From Sarcocystis neurona (Eukaryota; Apicomplexa; Conoidasida; Eucoccidiorida; Sarcocystidae): 64,000 nt of DNA. The notes under the pieces are model-generated. The model saw nothing but the letters and a program-made list of their open reading frames with translations, was not told where the DNA came from and searched no databases. The first letter of the stretch is position 1, and the number at the start of each line of letters is the position of its first letter. The translations under genes were made by a program, and so were the position numbers. Below, in pieces: positions 24,901-37,300 of the stretch. The stretch is taken from NCBI GenBank assembly GCA_000727475.1, contig KL647329.1, forward strand, positions 212,211-276,210. Direction: 5' to 3'.

Positions 24901-27900
24901 CCCACTCCACAAAGTTTTCCTGTGCAGTAGCAATTAAAGTTGCTCTCCCAATGTTCTGCAAGCGTATGCAGAGCAGCTGTATCCGTTACAAAGTTCCCAG
25001 CCACGAAAACCTCGACACATCCCTACAAAATACATGTAACAACTACCCGCGCCACCAGGACAAAAAAATGTCCCCCAGTAAAACAGACTACGAAGCACAT
25101 TTCCATTCCCTTTCAATTTCCAAGGAGTGACCCGAGACGGAAACAAGCGATATTGAACGAAATATTCCTGTTGCACGGAGCAATCGAACGTAGTGTAAGT
25201 CACAATTTTACATCCAAACCACATGAGCTTTTACCAGACTTGCAAGCCAGATAGGAAACACAGCTGCAGTTGACACGCTGTGCACAGAGCTCGCTCTGCT
25301 CTGCTTCACCAGCTTACTTGTCCTTCCTCGGACAACACCAAAGAAGGATCTTATTATTCTACGGTGTCACCGACCCTGCTCGCCGTATATTCGTCTAGTG
25401 CATGAAGTCTGTTTGCACCTGAGCCAAATGGCACAACTTTTTCGAATGTGGCCGCTTCTTGCATCTTCCCTTTCGATGCTTCTTCAATGTTCGGTGGGCC
25501 TTCTAGACGCGTCGTACAAGACCTCGACCACAGGGGAGATTAAATGGGAGAATTCTTTTGCGTATGGCTTTCCTGCCACAAGGTGGACTATGTGTGATCA
25601 AGAGTTAGAGCGTCGCCGGCTATATATTGTATTTCAACGACAAACTATCCCAGATTCAAGGTTTCGTACTACACAAAGTTGTGCGCCTGTCTGAATGTTG
25701 ATCTGCGGCACGGCATTGTGGACATGTACCGTATATCTGTACTCAACATTACGCAACAAAGGTGTTTCAGCGCCTTGCTGCTGGTAAGATGTCGGTTACA
25801 AATCGACACCTTACAAGCTCTCCGACGCGCTTGAAGAGGAAGGCGAGCTTGCTTTTAATTAAACCGAAGCCCAAATTACGCATCGCCGCATGAGGTTCTG
25901 TCCGAAGAAGAGCCGTTACGGACTGCCGCACGCCTCGTATCTCGCGAATAACTTAAATCATTATAAAGGATAACGGGAGAGGACGACCGATTAGCAGCTA
26001 ATCATTCACAGTCGACGCACCTAGACAAAAAACATTTTTTGCAGTTGCTCAGCAAGACGACAAAGCTGCTGCCGGTTAAAACGCCCGTCCTCTTCTGCCT
26101 ATCAAGGTGTCCTCAGACATGTACGACGGATGACGCTAAATGGTGTCTAACCACGGAAATTGTTTTAGCGTTCATCTTCGTGCTCGCAGCTCGCACAGAA
26201 CTCTGAGTTGCCCTACGCACCACCCGGCGTTGTGGGGCACTCCTGGTCGGCAGTAGCTCCGGAGAAAAACATTCGTCGTGCGGAGGATGCGAAACCGCCC
26301 ACACAGCTGTTACAGTCTGACAGCCAGTCTTGATTTCGTTGGCTCTGCATAACCCTCCTCTACACGCAGGCTTGCACGCAGTCACAAGGAGACAGGAAAG
26401 TGCAGAATGCTGTATTTTGGTTGAACACGTACAGACGTGTGTCCAACAGCATTGGAAATCGTTTCCCTGGAAGTGTCCACCACCTCCACTCTGCGGTACG
26501 ACGTGAGCTGTGTCATATTTAGCTTAGGTTCAGGCAGGGTGGACGCCAATTAAACAGGGGCACGGTTTCCATGATTATCTGCGACACCTCACGGATATTT
26601 GCACGTAATGGCACCCACAGGTCACAACCTTTGGCGCCTCCAGTACAAAGATGCAATTGCGCCGGCTTTTCAGATTTCATTCCGTGGCGGTAAAACCCAT
26701 CCACCTCCGATTCGTGCTAGCTCGCGCCCGATGGGAAAGCGTAACACCCTAGCTCCCCTGTATTTGCAATGTTAAAGTTTAGACGCTTTTGACAGGGACA
26801 GCTTCCTAGAATACGCGTGAAACTCGCACGCTCCCCTGTACTTTACATCACAACAAAACTAGGTACTGTGCACGTCTGCCGTCAAGAGGCGGGATACAGA
26901 GCTGCCTCCGTTGCACCCCATCCTGCGTAGTTCACCATATGAAGACCAGGACGCCAGCACCACCGCCTCTCGTCTCCCGGAGTTCGTACAAATGATTCAC
27001 GATGCTAATACGGGTCGAGGTTCGCAAATCGCGAGACTGAACGTAGATAGCAAATTGCTGACTCACAGAGTGTAACTCAACAGACTGACTCGCGATAAAA
27101 AATATTGACAACCACATCTCCAATAATTCTTACAATAAATGTTTTACGAATCTCCGTGTGTTAACGCGTAAAGAAAGTAGAGCGCAGACAAGCGACTGAG
27201 TTGTTTTCGATGTATAAGTCTCACTGCTTTTGAATATGCATCAGGTTTTTTATGGCTTTCTTTGGATTTGTTCCAGCTCTTTTTAATATCTTCCTCGTAA
27301 CCGCTTCTGTCCTTCACGTGATAGTGGTTGCGTCTGAACTGCAGAATCCTGCAACCAAGTAGTCCCGCGCAGACCTGCGTAAACGTGACGTACGTATACC
27401 TATACATTATATATATATATATACATACATATATATGTTTGTATACAGGCGTCTCTTTTGTGGCATTGCTGCGCCCCGCATCTGTTTGTTTCTTGTTAAA
27501 TTGAAAGAACTGTACGCACCTGTGAAGACGCCGTCTAGGCTCCTGCACGAGAAGAGAACAGTGCGGCGAACGCGACTCTCTCCCGATGAGGGTTCATTTG
27601 ATCATCACATCCCGTTTACCTCACGTGGATTACTCGGGCACCATGTGTACAATGGAGCGTCACACGTATAAAACAGTCGTGTAATGCATATACCTCTCGC
27701 ACAGATTCATGCTGCAAACGAATGCTGTTTGCGTGTGTACCCACATATGTGCTGCTGTTCGGTGCATTTCTGTTAGCGACGCATACGCGCATATCTTTCT
27801 CGGCACACCTCGTCAAACGACATCCGCTCGCAGGAGATCACTCCACGACATATTAGGCTGTCAGTGCCCGTGCTCGCTTACCGGCTGTCCACCACCGGAC

Positions 27901-30900
27901 ACATCCACGCGGAAGCACACTTCAACACACTTTCTCGAACCTCAACCACGCGTATCCCCATTGTTACCGTGTCAATTGGTGTCCTTCGTACACGACGTAA
28001 ACACTTGTGTCAAGTCCTATGCCGTACACGGCTCAAGCCTTCTGACATATTTTGCGCCTTGGTTACTACCTATCGTCCCTACTCTCGTGTAAGCTCGATG
28101 CGCAAAGGAGTGGGCGGGTTCTGACACTCAGCTTCTGCCGCCGGATCCCCTGCAGTTATATTCACAGTATCAGCAGCAGTTTGTACTGCTCAAAATACTG
28201 CTCGAAGCATTGCAGGTTGGTACGTAGTCTGCCAAGTCTGCATTCGCTGGATTGCAATTTACCTCTGTTTACCCATCACGGCTCGTAATTCGATATGATG
28301 ACGGTTTCTGTGCAGGCACGTCTGCAGAAAATTCTTTGTGTGCTAGTTTATACGATAGAGTGCGCTTGAGGGGCTGTGCATCTCGCGTTGATTGTCTTCA
28401 CGCGCGCAGCAGCGGAACTCTGACAGTGACATAGCACGCATACTGTTCTTTAGTCTATTTCGGCCCATCGCGACAGACCCAGACGCAATTCTTCAGTTAT
28501 GCGGCGCGGCTCACATAAAACCAGGCGGCGCCCCTCCAAAAGAAACAGTTGGCGTAATATTAAGAAGTGTGTTGGGAGCTGTGTCGAGAAAGAATGCATG
28601 ACTCAGTACGGAAGGTGCTCAGTTCCCCACGTTTGAGATAGGCGGTGTGCTACTAGGAGACATCCACCATCAGGCTTCAGAAAGAGCGGGAAGCCGTCGA
28701 AGCCGCCGCTGCCTCTCCCTGCAACGCTGCGTGGGATATTGCGTTCTGCATAGAACGGTATGGCCTTTCACGAGATGCCTACACTCTCCATGCTCTCAAG
28801 CACCTGAGGTCGACATCTCGTATATCTTCACGTGCATATCTGTACACGACGGTGGTGATTCGGCATCTATCACAAAGTTGAATGACCTGAGACTGCTGCA
28901 TAGAAGTTGAATGCTCTATTTAGTGTATACTGTCCTCGGATTGAAAATCCACGGCTACACGAATGGGTGTACACGGCCGCTCCTCAGGCAGATCTTCAAA
29001 TGTGTGCTCCGCAACGCAGTTGCAGACTTCTCGAGTTGTACACAGAGGTGAGGGCGTGAAACACCGTGAGGGAATCTTCGTATATTGCACCCATTTTGTC
29101 CCGCCGTACGGGGCAGGTGCAAGGACGTAGATGCTCTACAGGGACGAGTAGATGTACTCACGTAGTGAGAACGTTTGTGCGCATGCATATATTTCATTCA
29201 TGTGTGGTGTGATTGATGAGCCACCATGACGAACATGTAGGAAGCGCTGCGAAGCAGCCTTCGGCGTAGCAATTAACACTGCTGTCATTCCAACAGCAGA
29301 AGTGACAAGGCACAATCTTGCGTTGTTTCGGCACTCAGCAATTACTAATGGAACAAGTAGGGACGGTTTTGCGAAGCGCGGCGCACTGCGGTCAACTTTT
29401 CTTGCTGTGTAGGAAATGTTTGAGTTCCGGTGCGATGCCGACCGATGACGAAAAACGCAACGTGAACCACAGAATCACGCGGTAAGCGTTTACCACCACC
29501 CTCATGGAAAAACTAAGCAGTTCAAGAGATGACAGTCCTTTACAGGCGGGCCAAGCCTCCAGTGCCGGAACTCCACGAAGACCCGCGCGTGGTGTGTATG
29601 GCCGTATACTCTACGTGACCGCCAAATCACAGAATAATCGCATAATGCTTGAAACGAGCGGGAGTCACACAAGCTAACGAGAAAACTGGGCGAGTCAAAT
29701 TACACATCGGTGTGGCACCTTTGCCCAGCTCTTTGTTCTCTGCGGTGCTGCATCTTTATGCGTGGCCCGGTGCTACTGAACTGTACATGACGCGGAAGGC
29801 ATTGCGGATTCCTGCACAGCGTAGATGTGTACACTTGCATTAGGACGAGTGTGTACGCGCACATCAGCAGTACGCCATTGCACTCCTGTATATTATATGG
29901 AAGCCGAAATGCAGTGAACTGTAAGTATACGGTTTTTGTACGGAAAGAGGGCTGAAGAAGCAGAAATCAGACCAGGGTCAGCAGGTGTTAGTCACCTGTA
30001 CTCACCCCTTGCGTCCGCGGGCGATTTTACGGACAAGTCTGTGGTAGTCGTCATACCACAGCCGAGCACCTACCTGTCTGTGGCAGTTCACTCGAAATTG
30101 GTCCAAATCGTACGCAGCGAGCAGGGGGACAAATGCGAGATGTTCAACAAGAGGAGTCGATGCAAACTTTCTGTGGTGCCCATACCCGCAAGAGTGAGTG
30201 AATACGTGCGCTTATATTGAGCAAAATTCTTTCGAGTGCGGACACGCAGCCTACACCCATCGACGCAGGACTTGATTGTGAAGGGAATAATGTCACACAT
30301 GTGCCCAGGTCGCGCTGTTAGTTTCAGACGACCGTATTATAACTCAAATACACTACGTAATTGTTTCCTAAGTGTTGTGTCAATACCATGTAGGAAGGTG
30401 CCTCTAATGATTGTGATGATCTGTACATTTGCGGTCAATACAATTTCAACATTCCCTCGTTGGCCACCGGAAGGCAGACGCTGTCAAGCCGAGGAGGCCG
30501 AGTGCGTAACGCCTGATATATCACTGGAGAAGAACAAATCCACACCGTCTTGCCATACTGTGCCCTGTACACGCGGCACAGAGGGGCAGGTCCCCGAAGT
30601 ACTGTCAGTATTAATTTAGATAGCATTTTGTGCCCAAAGCAGCCTAGCACTCCGCTGGCGCCCCCCTCCACCCTTTCCTCCATTTATAGAGGACGTTTTG
30701 CAGGGAACTGGAGGCCAACACAGCTTGCAATAAGGGCCCATCTGTGAAACCCGCTATCACGGGCTGTCGTAGTCGTGATACGTCTGCACATATGGGAGCA
30801 CATTCGTTGAAGCTGTGCACGGCAACAAGCATGTTGAGACCGCTTCACACCAAGTGAGGGTATCGGGGAAAAGGTGGGAACGCCTGGGCGAGCGGTTTTG

Positions 30901-33900
30901 TCCTTTATGTTGCGACAGGTTTCGCAATTCAGCTTCGCCTGCGGTAGACGTGTCCAGCTGTTCGATCTTGCTAATTACTTTTTTGTTCGCTTCCCTATCT
31001 GGTGGCCAGAGGCGTCTATGTATTGCTTTCTCAGGAAAGGTCTGCTTCCGTCCTTGATTTGCGTGTGTGCTCGTTTCATGGTAAGCATTTCGTGAGCACC
31101 TTCTTGTCCCACTATAGATGCACCGGCTATACACACACGTTTTCGTTTGCAGTAAAGAGTTCCAGTTTGCGCGTAGGTGTACTCTCCGTTGTCATAATGC
31201 GCGAGAGTTACCCATTGCACTTTTCAGCAACCTAGAATTTTCCACACATTAAGTGCATGCTGCTTCCGCGCAGCAGCATGTGGCATTGTAGTGTGCGCTG
31301 GGTAAGGTGGGTGTGATAAGTTCGCGCTCCACTGGGCCTGTCACGCACAAACGAGTTTGGGTGACACCACCCGTGCCCTACAGGTTTCTTTATTCACCCT
31401 GAAACCGCTTTCGTACACTTGTTGTATATTAAAAGAAGCGCATGTGTTAAACTAGACACGAATATATATATCGGGAAGATGAGCCACGCGCGTTTCATCG
31501 TAGCATTAATGTGTATTGTGGTAACAATAATGAAATATCCATACACACACTGGCTTGCAACTTTGGGGCAGGAGAGGGCCAACCATTGAAAATTGGACGT
31601 TTTCCTTCGTGTTGCGACACCAGGGTCAATGCGGTGTCCGGCCAGTGCAGCCATCCTCGCTGGCTTCTCAGACACTCGCGCATTTCCGAGATACAGACAA
31701 ACAAGCATATCATTATTGGTGAGTGTACGTCTTCTTGTCTACGTACGTACTTAGCTGCATACAGCCGTACACCCGTACAAACATAGACATGTACATTTAG
31801 GTATCTGCGGCCCAGTTCGTACGCATCTTCACTTCTGTGAGAGTCCTATCAGAATTGCTCGAGCATCAACTGTCCGTTCTCACTTGTGCGACGCCGCTAG
31901 GGAACTGAGTTACATTCTGGACATTCAAACAAAATGTCTTCCGTGATACTCCGTAGCAGACATAGAACATCGAGCGGGCGATACGGTGAGCTCATGAGCA
32001 TTTCGTCCAGAAAATTAATTTGATGGGAGTTTGCACCATGGACGGTGAAGGAGCACTCGTCCTGAGGTATCGTAAGACCGAGAATGTTGCACACTATAGG
32101 TCTGCAGCAAGTCTGCACCGTTTACGGCAAAAGACCATCCTTCCTGACTTAGGGCAAGACAGAGAGTGTCGCGTACACCGTACGTCTGTGCTCGCGGCAA
32201 CACGTAACTGCGTGTGACCTGCATCCACCGCGTATATGCGGAGATACTTGAGCACATACGCCATACATATACATATGTATACCTATGCAAATTCGTATTA
32301 TCAGTCCTTCATTGGGTGTGCCTGTGGAGTTATACACACTGCCGAGGACACGGACACAACGGATGTACAGACGTACACCCGTACGTGGGTGCGTATGACC
32401 ACACGCATCACCTGGTCCACGTGAGTGCACAAGGTGCACCTGACATACACGTGGTAGCATATGAATTGCGTTGTGAGGATTTCCGTGTATACATCCCTGC
32501 TATATATATATGTATATATATATAAGCCGGATTCCTGTGGATCCGCCTACGCTTAAGTGTATAAATGCGTGCACACGTTCTCTGCACGCACTTTTGCTAA
32601 TGGTGCGGTCACGACATACAGCCCTTGCGCCTCCCCTTACCCACATGGCAAGTCGGTTTTCAACATTTGCGCGCGTTGTTCACCAAGACTATTTTACAGT
32701 TCCCGTGACAACGGGACCCTCGAATGTACTACTGCCTCCGCAACTGCTGGAGGTGCTTTACGGCTCCTAATACATTGTATCCTATACAGTAATCTCCAGC
32801 AGCACCAGCCCGTGCTGTTGCAGCAGCAGGTTGCGGCTGTTGTCGCATCCTGTGCTAGCGCTGTTGATCCGGCAGCTACGTGAACTGCGGACTTCGGCTC
32901 CTGCATGTGCTGCTGCTTGCAGTGCGCCGTGCACAGTGTCAGGTCGTAGTGCTGGTGCTGCTACTGCTGTGCTGAGGTGCTGCTGCATCGCTGTACCGGC
33001 TATGGTGGCTGCGGTGTGACGCTTGGAGTTGTCGCAGCTACCGCCTTCGCTGCTGTCATTCTCCTTGCATCACTAGGGGCAGCTCCTGCGCCCGCTTCGT
33101 GTATGTAGTCTGTAACCGTTACGGACGTGATTTGCAAGCATGAATGCAAGAGCATCACAGATGACAGTGTGCACGTTTCTGTCGGATGTCGTAGAGAACA
33201 AAGCCCCAAACTTTCCGCTTCGGCTAAGACACTGGCGTGCTCCTCGTCCTTCGACACCCCGGCACTACATTATTCGTGTGTCTCCACCTTTGTTCTGTAT
33301 GCTGCTTCTTCTTCTTGACATCTGCTTGCCTCTCCTCGTGGACTCCTAGCCGCTGCGCCCCGTCTTACGCAGTAGTGCCGGTGTTTCTTTCGCCCCTCCT
33401 GTCGTGCTGCCCCTTGAAGTTCTTGATTTACGGATGTTGCTGTCCTAAGCGTGACGAATCTGAGCAACGCCTTAGCCATTTTCAACACCGCTGGTGAATA
33501 TACTCATGCACAGCTACTGACGCTCCCCGAAATCCCAACAGTCACAGCTGGAGAACCCCGGTGGGTGACAATTTTCCCTTCTCATCTGCCGAAGTTCCTT
33601 CCGCGACCGACTTGCTCGTGCCCATTACCTGTTGCTGCTGCATTTCACTTGACATTTCCAACTCGGAATGCGTCGTGCAGCACGTCTCCTCCATATTGGC
33701 GTCGCGCACAACTGTACCTTTGATCGGGTAACATACCGCCTAGCCCTTCACGCATTCGCTCCACCGTCGACCAAGGTCTTTTCAGTGCCCCGTAGAGACA
33801 CCTCCTTTTGTCTCTATCTCTGTCCTCATCCCAGTACTTCCAGATTGCGCTGGAGTCTCAAGCCGCCTCCCTCCACTACTACACCAGCAACTCAGTGTGC

Positions 33901-35250
33901 ATTTTTCTTCTCCCTTTGCACGTGGGTGCTAGCAGAGGTGGGTGTCCCTATTCACGTGCACGTGCATACGCAGACGTCGCATCCTTCGCTGTCCTTTACT
34001 CCTTATAACACACTACCACGTCCGCAGGCTTACGTACGTTTCGCTGATCGTCTTTTATCCGACGTGTATGTATGACAAAACCCTACAAATAAATGCAGAA
34101 TACTTTTACCAGAATGTACGAGTGAGAACACGCCCGTATTCACACCGACGGGCAAAACAGATGAGGACTATCTCGCTAAGGCGAGAAAGGAATGGCGTTT
34201 CCCTTTCCAACGAAAGAAGTCAGCTGTTGTGGACACAGCCCTGCAGGTGATAATTTACTCGAAAATTTTCGTGGCTGTGCTTTCGGCTGCACAGGCCTTC
34301 GTAGCCTCCTCTACGTCTTCTGCGAGCGACTGATCGGCACCATTCGTATTTAGAAGCTGTTGGAAGGAGCTAGTACTCGAGGGCTCCGCAAGCATCAAAG
34401 CCACTGCCTTTGTACCCTAAAATAATATATTTTTCGTGCAAGAAGTGCGTCCTCCTACATTTCTCGCGATAGCGTTTCCACAAGCTTTGCACAGAATACA
34501 CATTTCGAAGCTGCTTGCATATCTGAAGGCCTGTTGTCTTCCATATCCTTACGCCTGCTATTCATGAGCGGGCTCGTTGCTTCCACTCATCTCTAACACT
34601 ACCAATTTCGTTTTCAGCGCGGCTTTTCAGGACTGATCGGGCGCAGATGCATCTCCTGCGTAGTTTCCTCATCTTCGTACATCATTTCTAAATTTTTCTC
34701 CCCCAGGGCTCGGAAACTTTTAATGCACTTTAGAGGCGACATCCTTGCAGTACGGAAGCAGGTGTTACTCCGGCGTCACTGGGTCTCTGTAGAACTACAG
34801 TCGTCTGGCGCTCGCGTACAGAAATCCATACAACCGTATGTGTGCTACTGTTATGTACGTGGTCAGCAAAAAGGATAAGGTATTGTTATGAATTTCTCCG
34901 CCGCTTTGTGTCCGCAGAGATTTACCCGCTCTTAAAGATAAGCTTAGACCTTGCGCGTTTTCATTAGAGGGGCAGAGAGACATATCCGTGGATGTTTGTG
35001 CATTGCTACGGCGCTCCCACGTTGTGTGTGACTGAAGTCCTCTGCGTCGTCACTGGCTTTGTGCGGTGCGGTGTGTCCTCTGGTTCCACCACGACCTCTT
35101 TGAGACTCAACCGGCATTTAGTGCGCTTCCGGATTGAGCTCTTGCAGTGACTACTCGTGCACCTTCAGCCTTAAAGAGATTTGTTTTTCTGTGTTGGTAA
35201 CGGAGGCTGCCGCGTGCGCAGCGGCTTCAACGCCGTCGTCTGCTGCTGTA
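21961..35250. other. Gene-poor stretch with microsatellites
   Basis: No confident gene was recognised over about 13 kb. Perfect or near-perfect (TA)n runs lie at 22085-22102, 27405-27436 and 32501-32524. A CTG/GCT-rich patch lies at 32800-33020. A pyrimidine-rich patch (about 33240-34020) leaves several plus frames open, but none has motifs. Weakly protein-like frames at 24551-24937 and 29936-30220 start at TTG and have no splice context. Confidence 0.45.
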
Positions 35251-35251
35251 G

Positions 35252-35420
35252 ACAATGGAGAACGCCAGCAGCCGCGTTAAAGACGAAAAAGAAACAGCCG
35301 CAGCAGAGGTTTGTAGCCCTGTCGCAAGACCTGCTACTGCGGCATTTACAGCAGCAGTGTCGTTTATTCCAGAAGAAGGACGCGGCAGAAGAGGAGGACG
35401 GGAAAGAAAAGGCAAGTCGT
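35252..35420 (+). CDS. Candidate exon of an unidentified plus-strand gene
   Basis: An acceptor-like CTGCTGCTGTAG is followed by sequence open in two plus frames. One frame starts with an ATG at 35255 (acaATGG context) and reads MENASSRVKDEKETAAAE. It continues Arg/Gly-rich to a possible donor at CAG|GTCTGT near 35426. The other frame is Lys/Gln-rich, with a helical-looking LSQDLLLRHLQQQCRLFQKK stretch and an acidic EEED patch. Both are plausible and I could not choose. A 252-codon minus frame also covers the area and is explained by the same GCT-rich composition. It may be an upstream gene or a 5' exon unrelated to the demethylase at 37.3 kb. Confidence 0.3.
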
Positions 35421-36480
35421 CCCAGGTCTGTGACCACCGCAACGGCACGGCAGCAGCGTACCTCATCAGGCCGCTCCCCCGGTGCTTCTTCTCTCTGCAG
35501 TGGCAGGAAGGGAGTAGACTTCCCCAGCTCGTTTTGACTGGCTGGATGCGCACTCACAGGCGTGTGAAGAAAGAACCGCTGGCCCGTAAAGCATGCAGAA
35601 GAAAATCCCCCGTCGTCTTTGCGCATTAAAAAAGATCTCACATCACGTCTCTGTCGAAAGCAACTCCACCGTACGCAGTCCTGCATGCAATTGCACGCGC
35701 AAACCGAGTTTGCCCTCTGAACGTTGAGAGTTCCTCGGCGCAGCAGATAGCACGACGACGTTGGCCGCGCTGCGCGTGTGCTGCTAGTTGCCTGTGCAAA
35801 CAGGAGCCTTCGCCTGCACGTCCGTGTGCATGGGCCAGCGTGCAGACCCACCTTTCTACTCCTGCCTCTGGCTCTCCCGCACACCTGCACGCACCAGTCT
35901 TTGAATGTACAAGCCCCCACCTGTGCCAATCACTGCACATACTTTACAATCTGGCGTATTCGTTGGCGACACCACAGGTTGTGTGCTTGAGAGCAGAAAG
36001 GGTTAAACGTGGGGCTGCAGACACGTAAAAGGATAGTTGAGGATCGGGACGCAGCGCGTGAAAAACAGCCTCTGTTACGAGCACAGCACCGCTAGAGCGC
36101 CGCTATATGTAAGACAACGTTACGAGGCATTTTCTTACATGACGTCGCAGTAGAAACAATTCGCAAGCAATTCCCTACAACAGAAGACAGTTAGCGTACG
36201 AGCTGCGACATCAACACTCGCGTGCAGAAAGTACTTTCCGCTCTTTTTCTTCGTACAGAGCAGCGCGTAAGAGTCTCTGCGTACCGAGTGGAACTTGGAC
36301 GCCATCGCGTGACGCACGACCGCGCAGTGCCCTTTGCTTTCCCGTTACGTCTTCTTATCGAGTTCGTCACGTGCAGAGGTCTCTGACTGCACAGGACGGG
36401 CGGCAACTTGACACGTAGACGCACTCGCGTGCATCGGACCATATACGCGAGGCAACTGCATACTCCCCGGCTTCACTTAG

Positions 36481-37300
36481 TAGGGTTTGACTGACACTTT
36501 TGCATGGGCATGCAAGTGCACCTGCCTGGGCACACAGAGCCGTTTCGCACGCAGCAGCCTGCGTATGCGCTTCTACAAGTCAGGCGTCGGCCGTTCGAGT
36601 AGATACTGAGGCACGCACACGGCCGCGCCGCCCAGTAGGTGCCTTGAAGCAGTCGGCTGCAACCAGGTGTTACCTCGTGTGGGGCTGACCATGGCCTCAC
36701 CTGCGTGCTGAGGTGTTTTAGGGACGCAATTTAAGCGAAGGCATGAGCCTGGGGGCCGAAACAGGTGTAACGAGTTACTGGTGCACGCACAGTTCTGGGC
36801 ACTGCGGGACACGTAGCTGGGAACCCTGGTATTCTCTTCCGCGCATGCGTGTGTGCGTATTTGTGTAAGCCACTGCGTGGCTGAGGCTCGCGTCTGCATC
36901 AACTGCAAGTACTGAAGTCGGTTGTTGCGCGCGTGAGTGTTGCATGCGCGAGCATGTGGAAGTCGAAGCAGGGCGCACCGGAAACTTTACACTTGCAGCG
37001 CACACCCTGAGACGTCTCTCGTGCGGGGCGCCTGCGTTAGCGCCTGCGTTCAAGTTGCAGGTGCGTGAGTGCGTGCGTGCGGCGAAGAGGGAATCAGAGA
37101 GTGCGCATGTAGGGCACCCGCACGCAGGTGGGCCCGCGGTGGCACGTACACTGGAAAGCGTAGGCGGCGCGCTGGGGCATGCAGCGGTGGGCGGGAGCCG
37201 TCTCATAATACCCAACTTTTTGCGCGGCTCTGGTTCTGCTGACGTACACGCAACGGCGAGAGAAAAAAGTTAGAGAGCTGCGCATCCCGACGAGAACACC
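36481..37300 (+). promoter_or_regulatory. GC-rich upstream region of the demethylase gene
   Basis: The 820 bp before the start codon at 37301 is GC-rich and full of TGCATG, GTGCG and GCAGG words. TGCATGC occurs at 36941-36947. TGAGACG at 37008-37014 sits inside the palindrome GAGACGTCTC (37009-37018). Both TGCATGC and (A/T)GAGACG are motifs described upstream of Toxoplasma genes. An in-frame stop (TAG, 37271-37273) precedes the ATG. The promoter role is inferred. Open frames in this region on both strands (36944-37273 plus, 37215-36775 minus) are probably compositional. Confidence 0.4.

Noticed and set aside
33668..34075. 135-codon plus frame from an ATG
   Set aside because: It is in a pyrimidine-rich patch where stops are rare, and it has no motif or splice context.
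35171..35929. 252-codon minus-strand frame, the longest on that strand
   Set aside because: It begins at TTG, has no motif, is Cys-rich in an irregular way, and opposes more natural plus-strand frames.
36775..37273. Overlapping plus (109 codons, ATG) and minus (146 codons) frames before the demethylase start
   Set aside because: Both arise from the GC-rich upstream region. The plus frame has no splice link in phase to exon 1, which has its own ATG and upstream stop.
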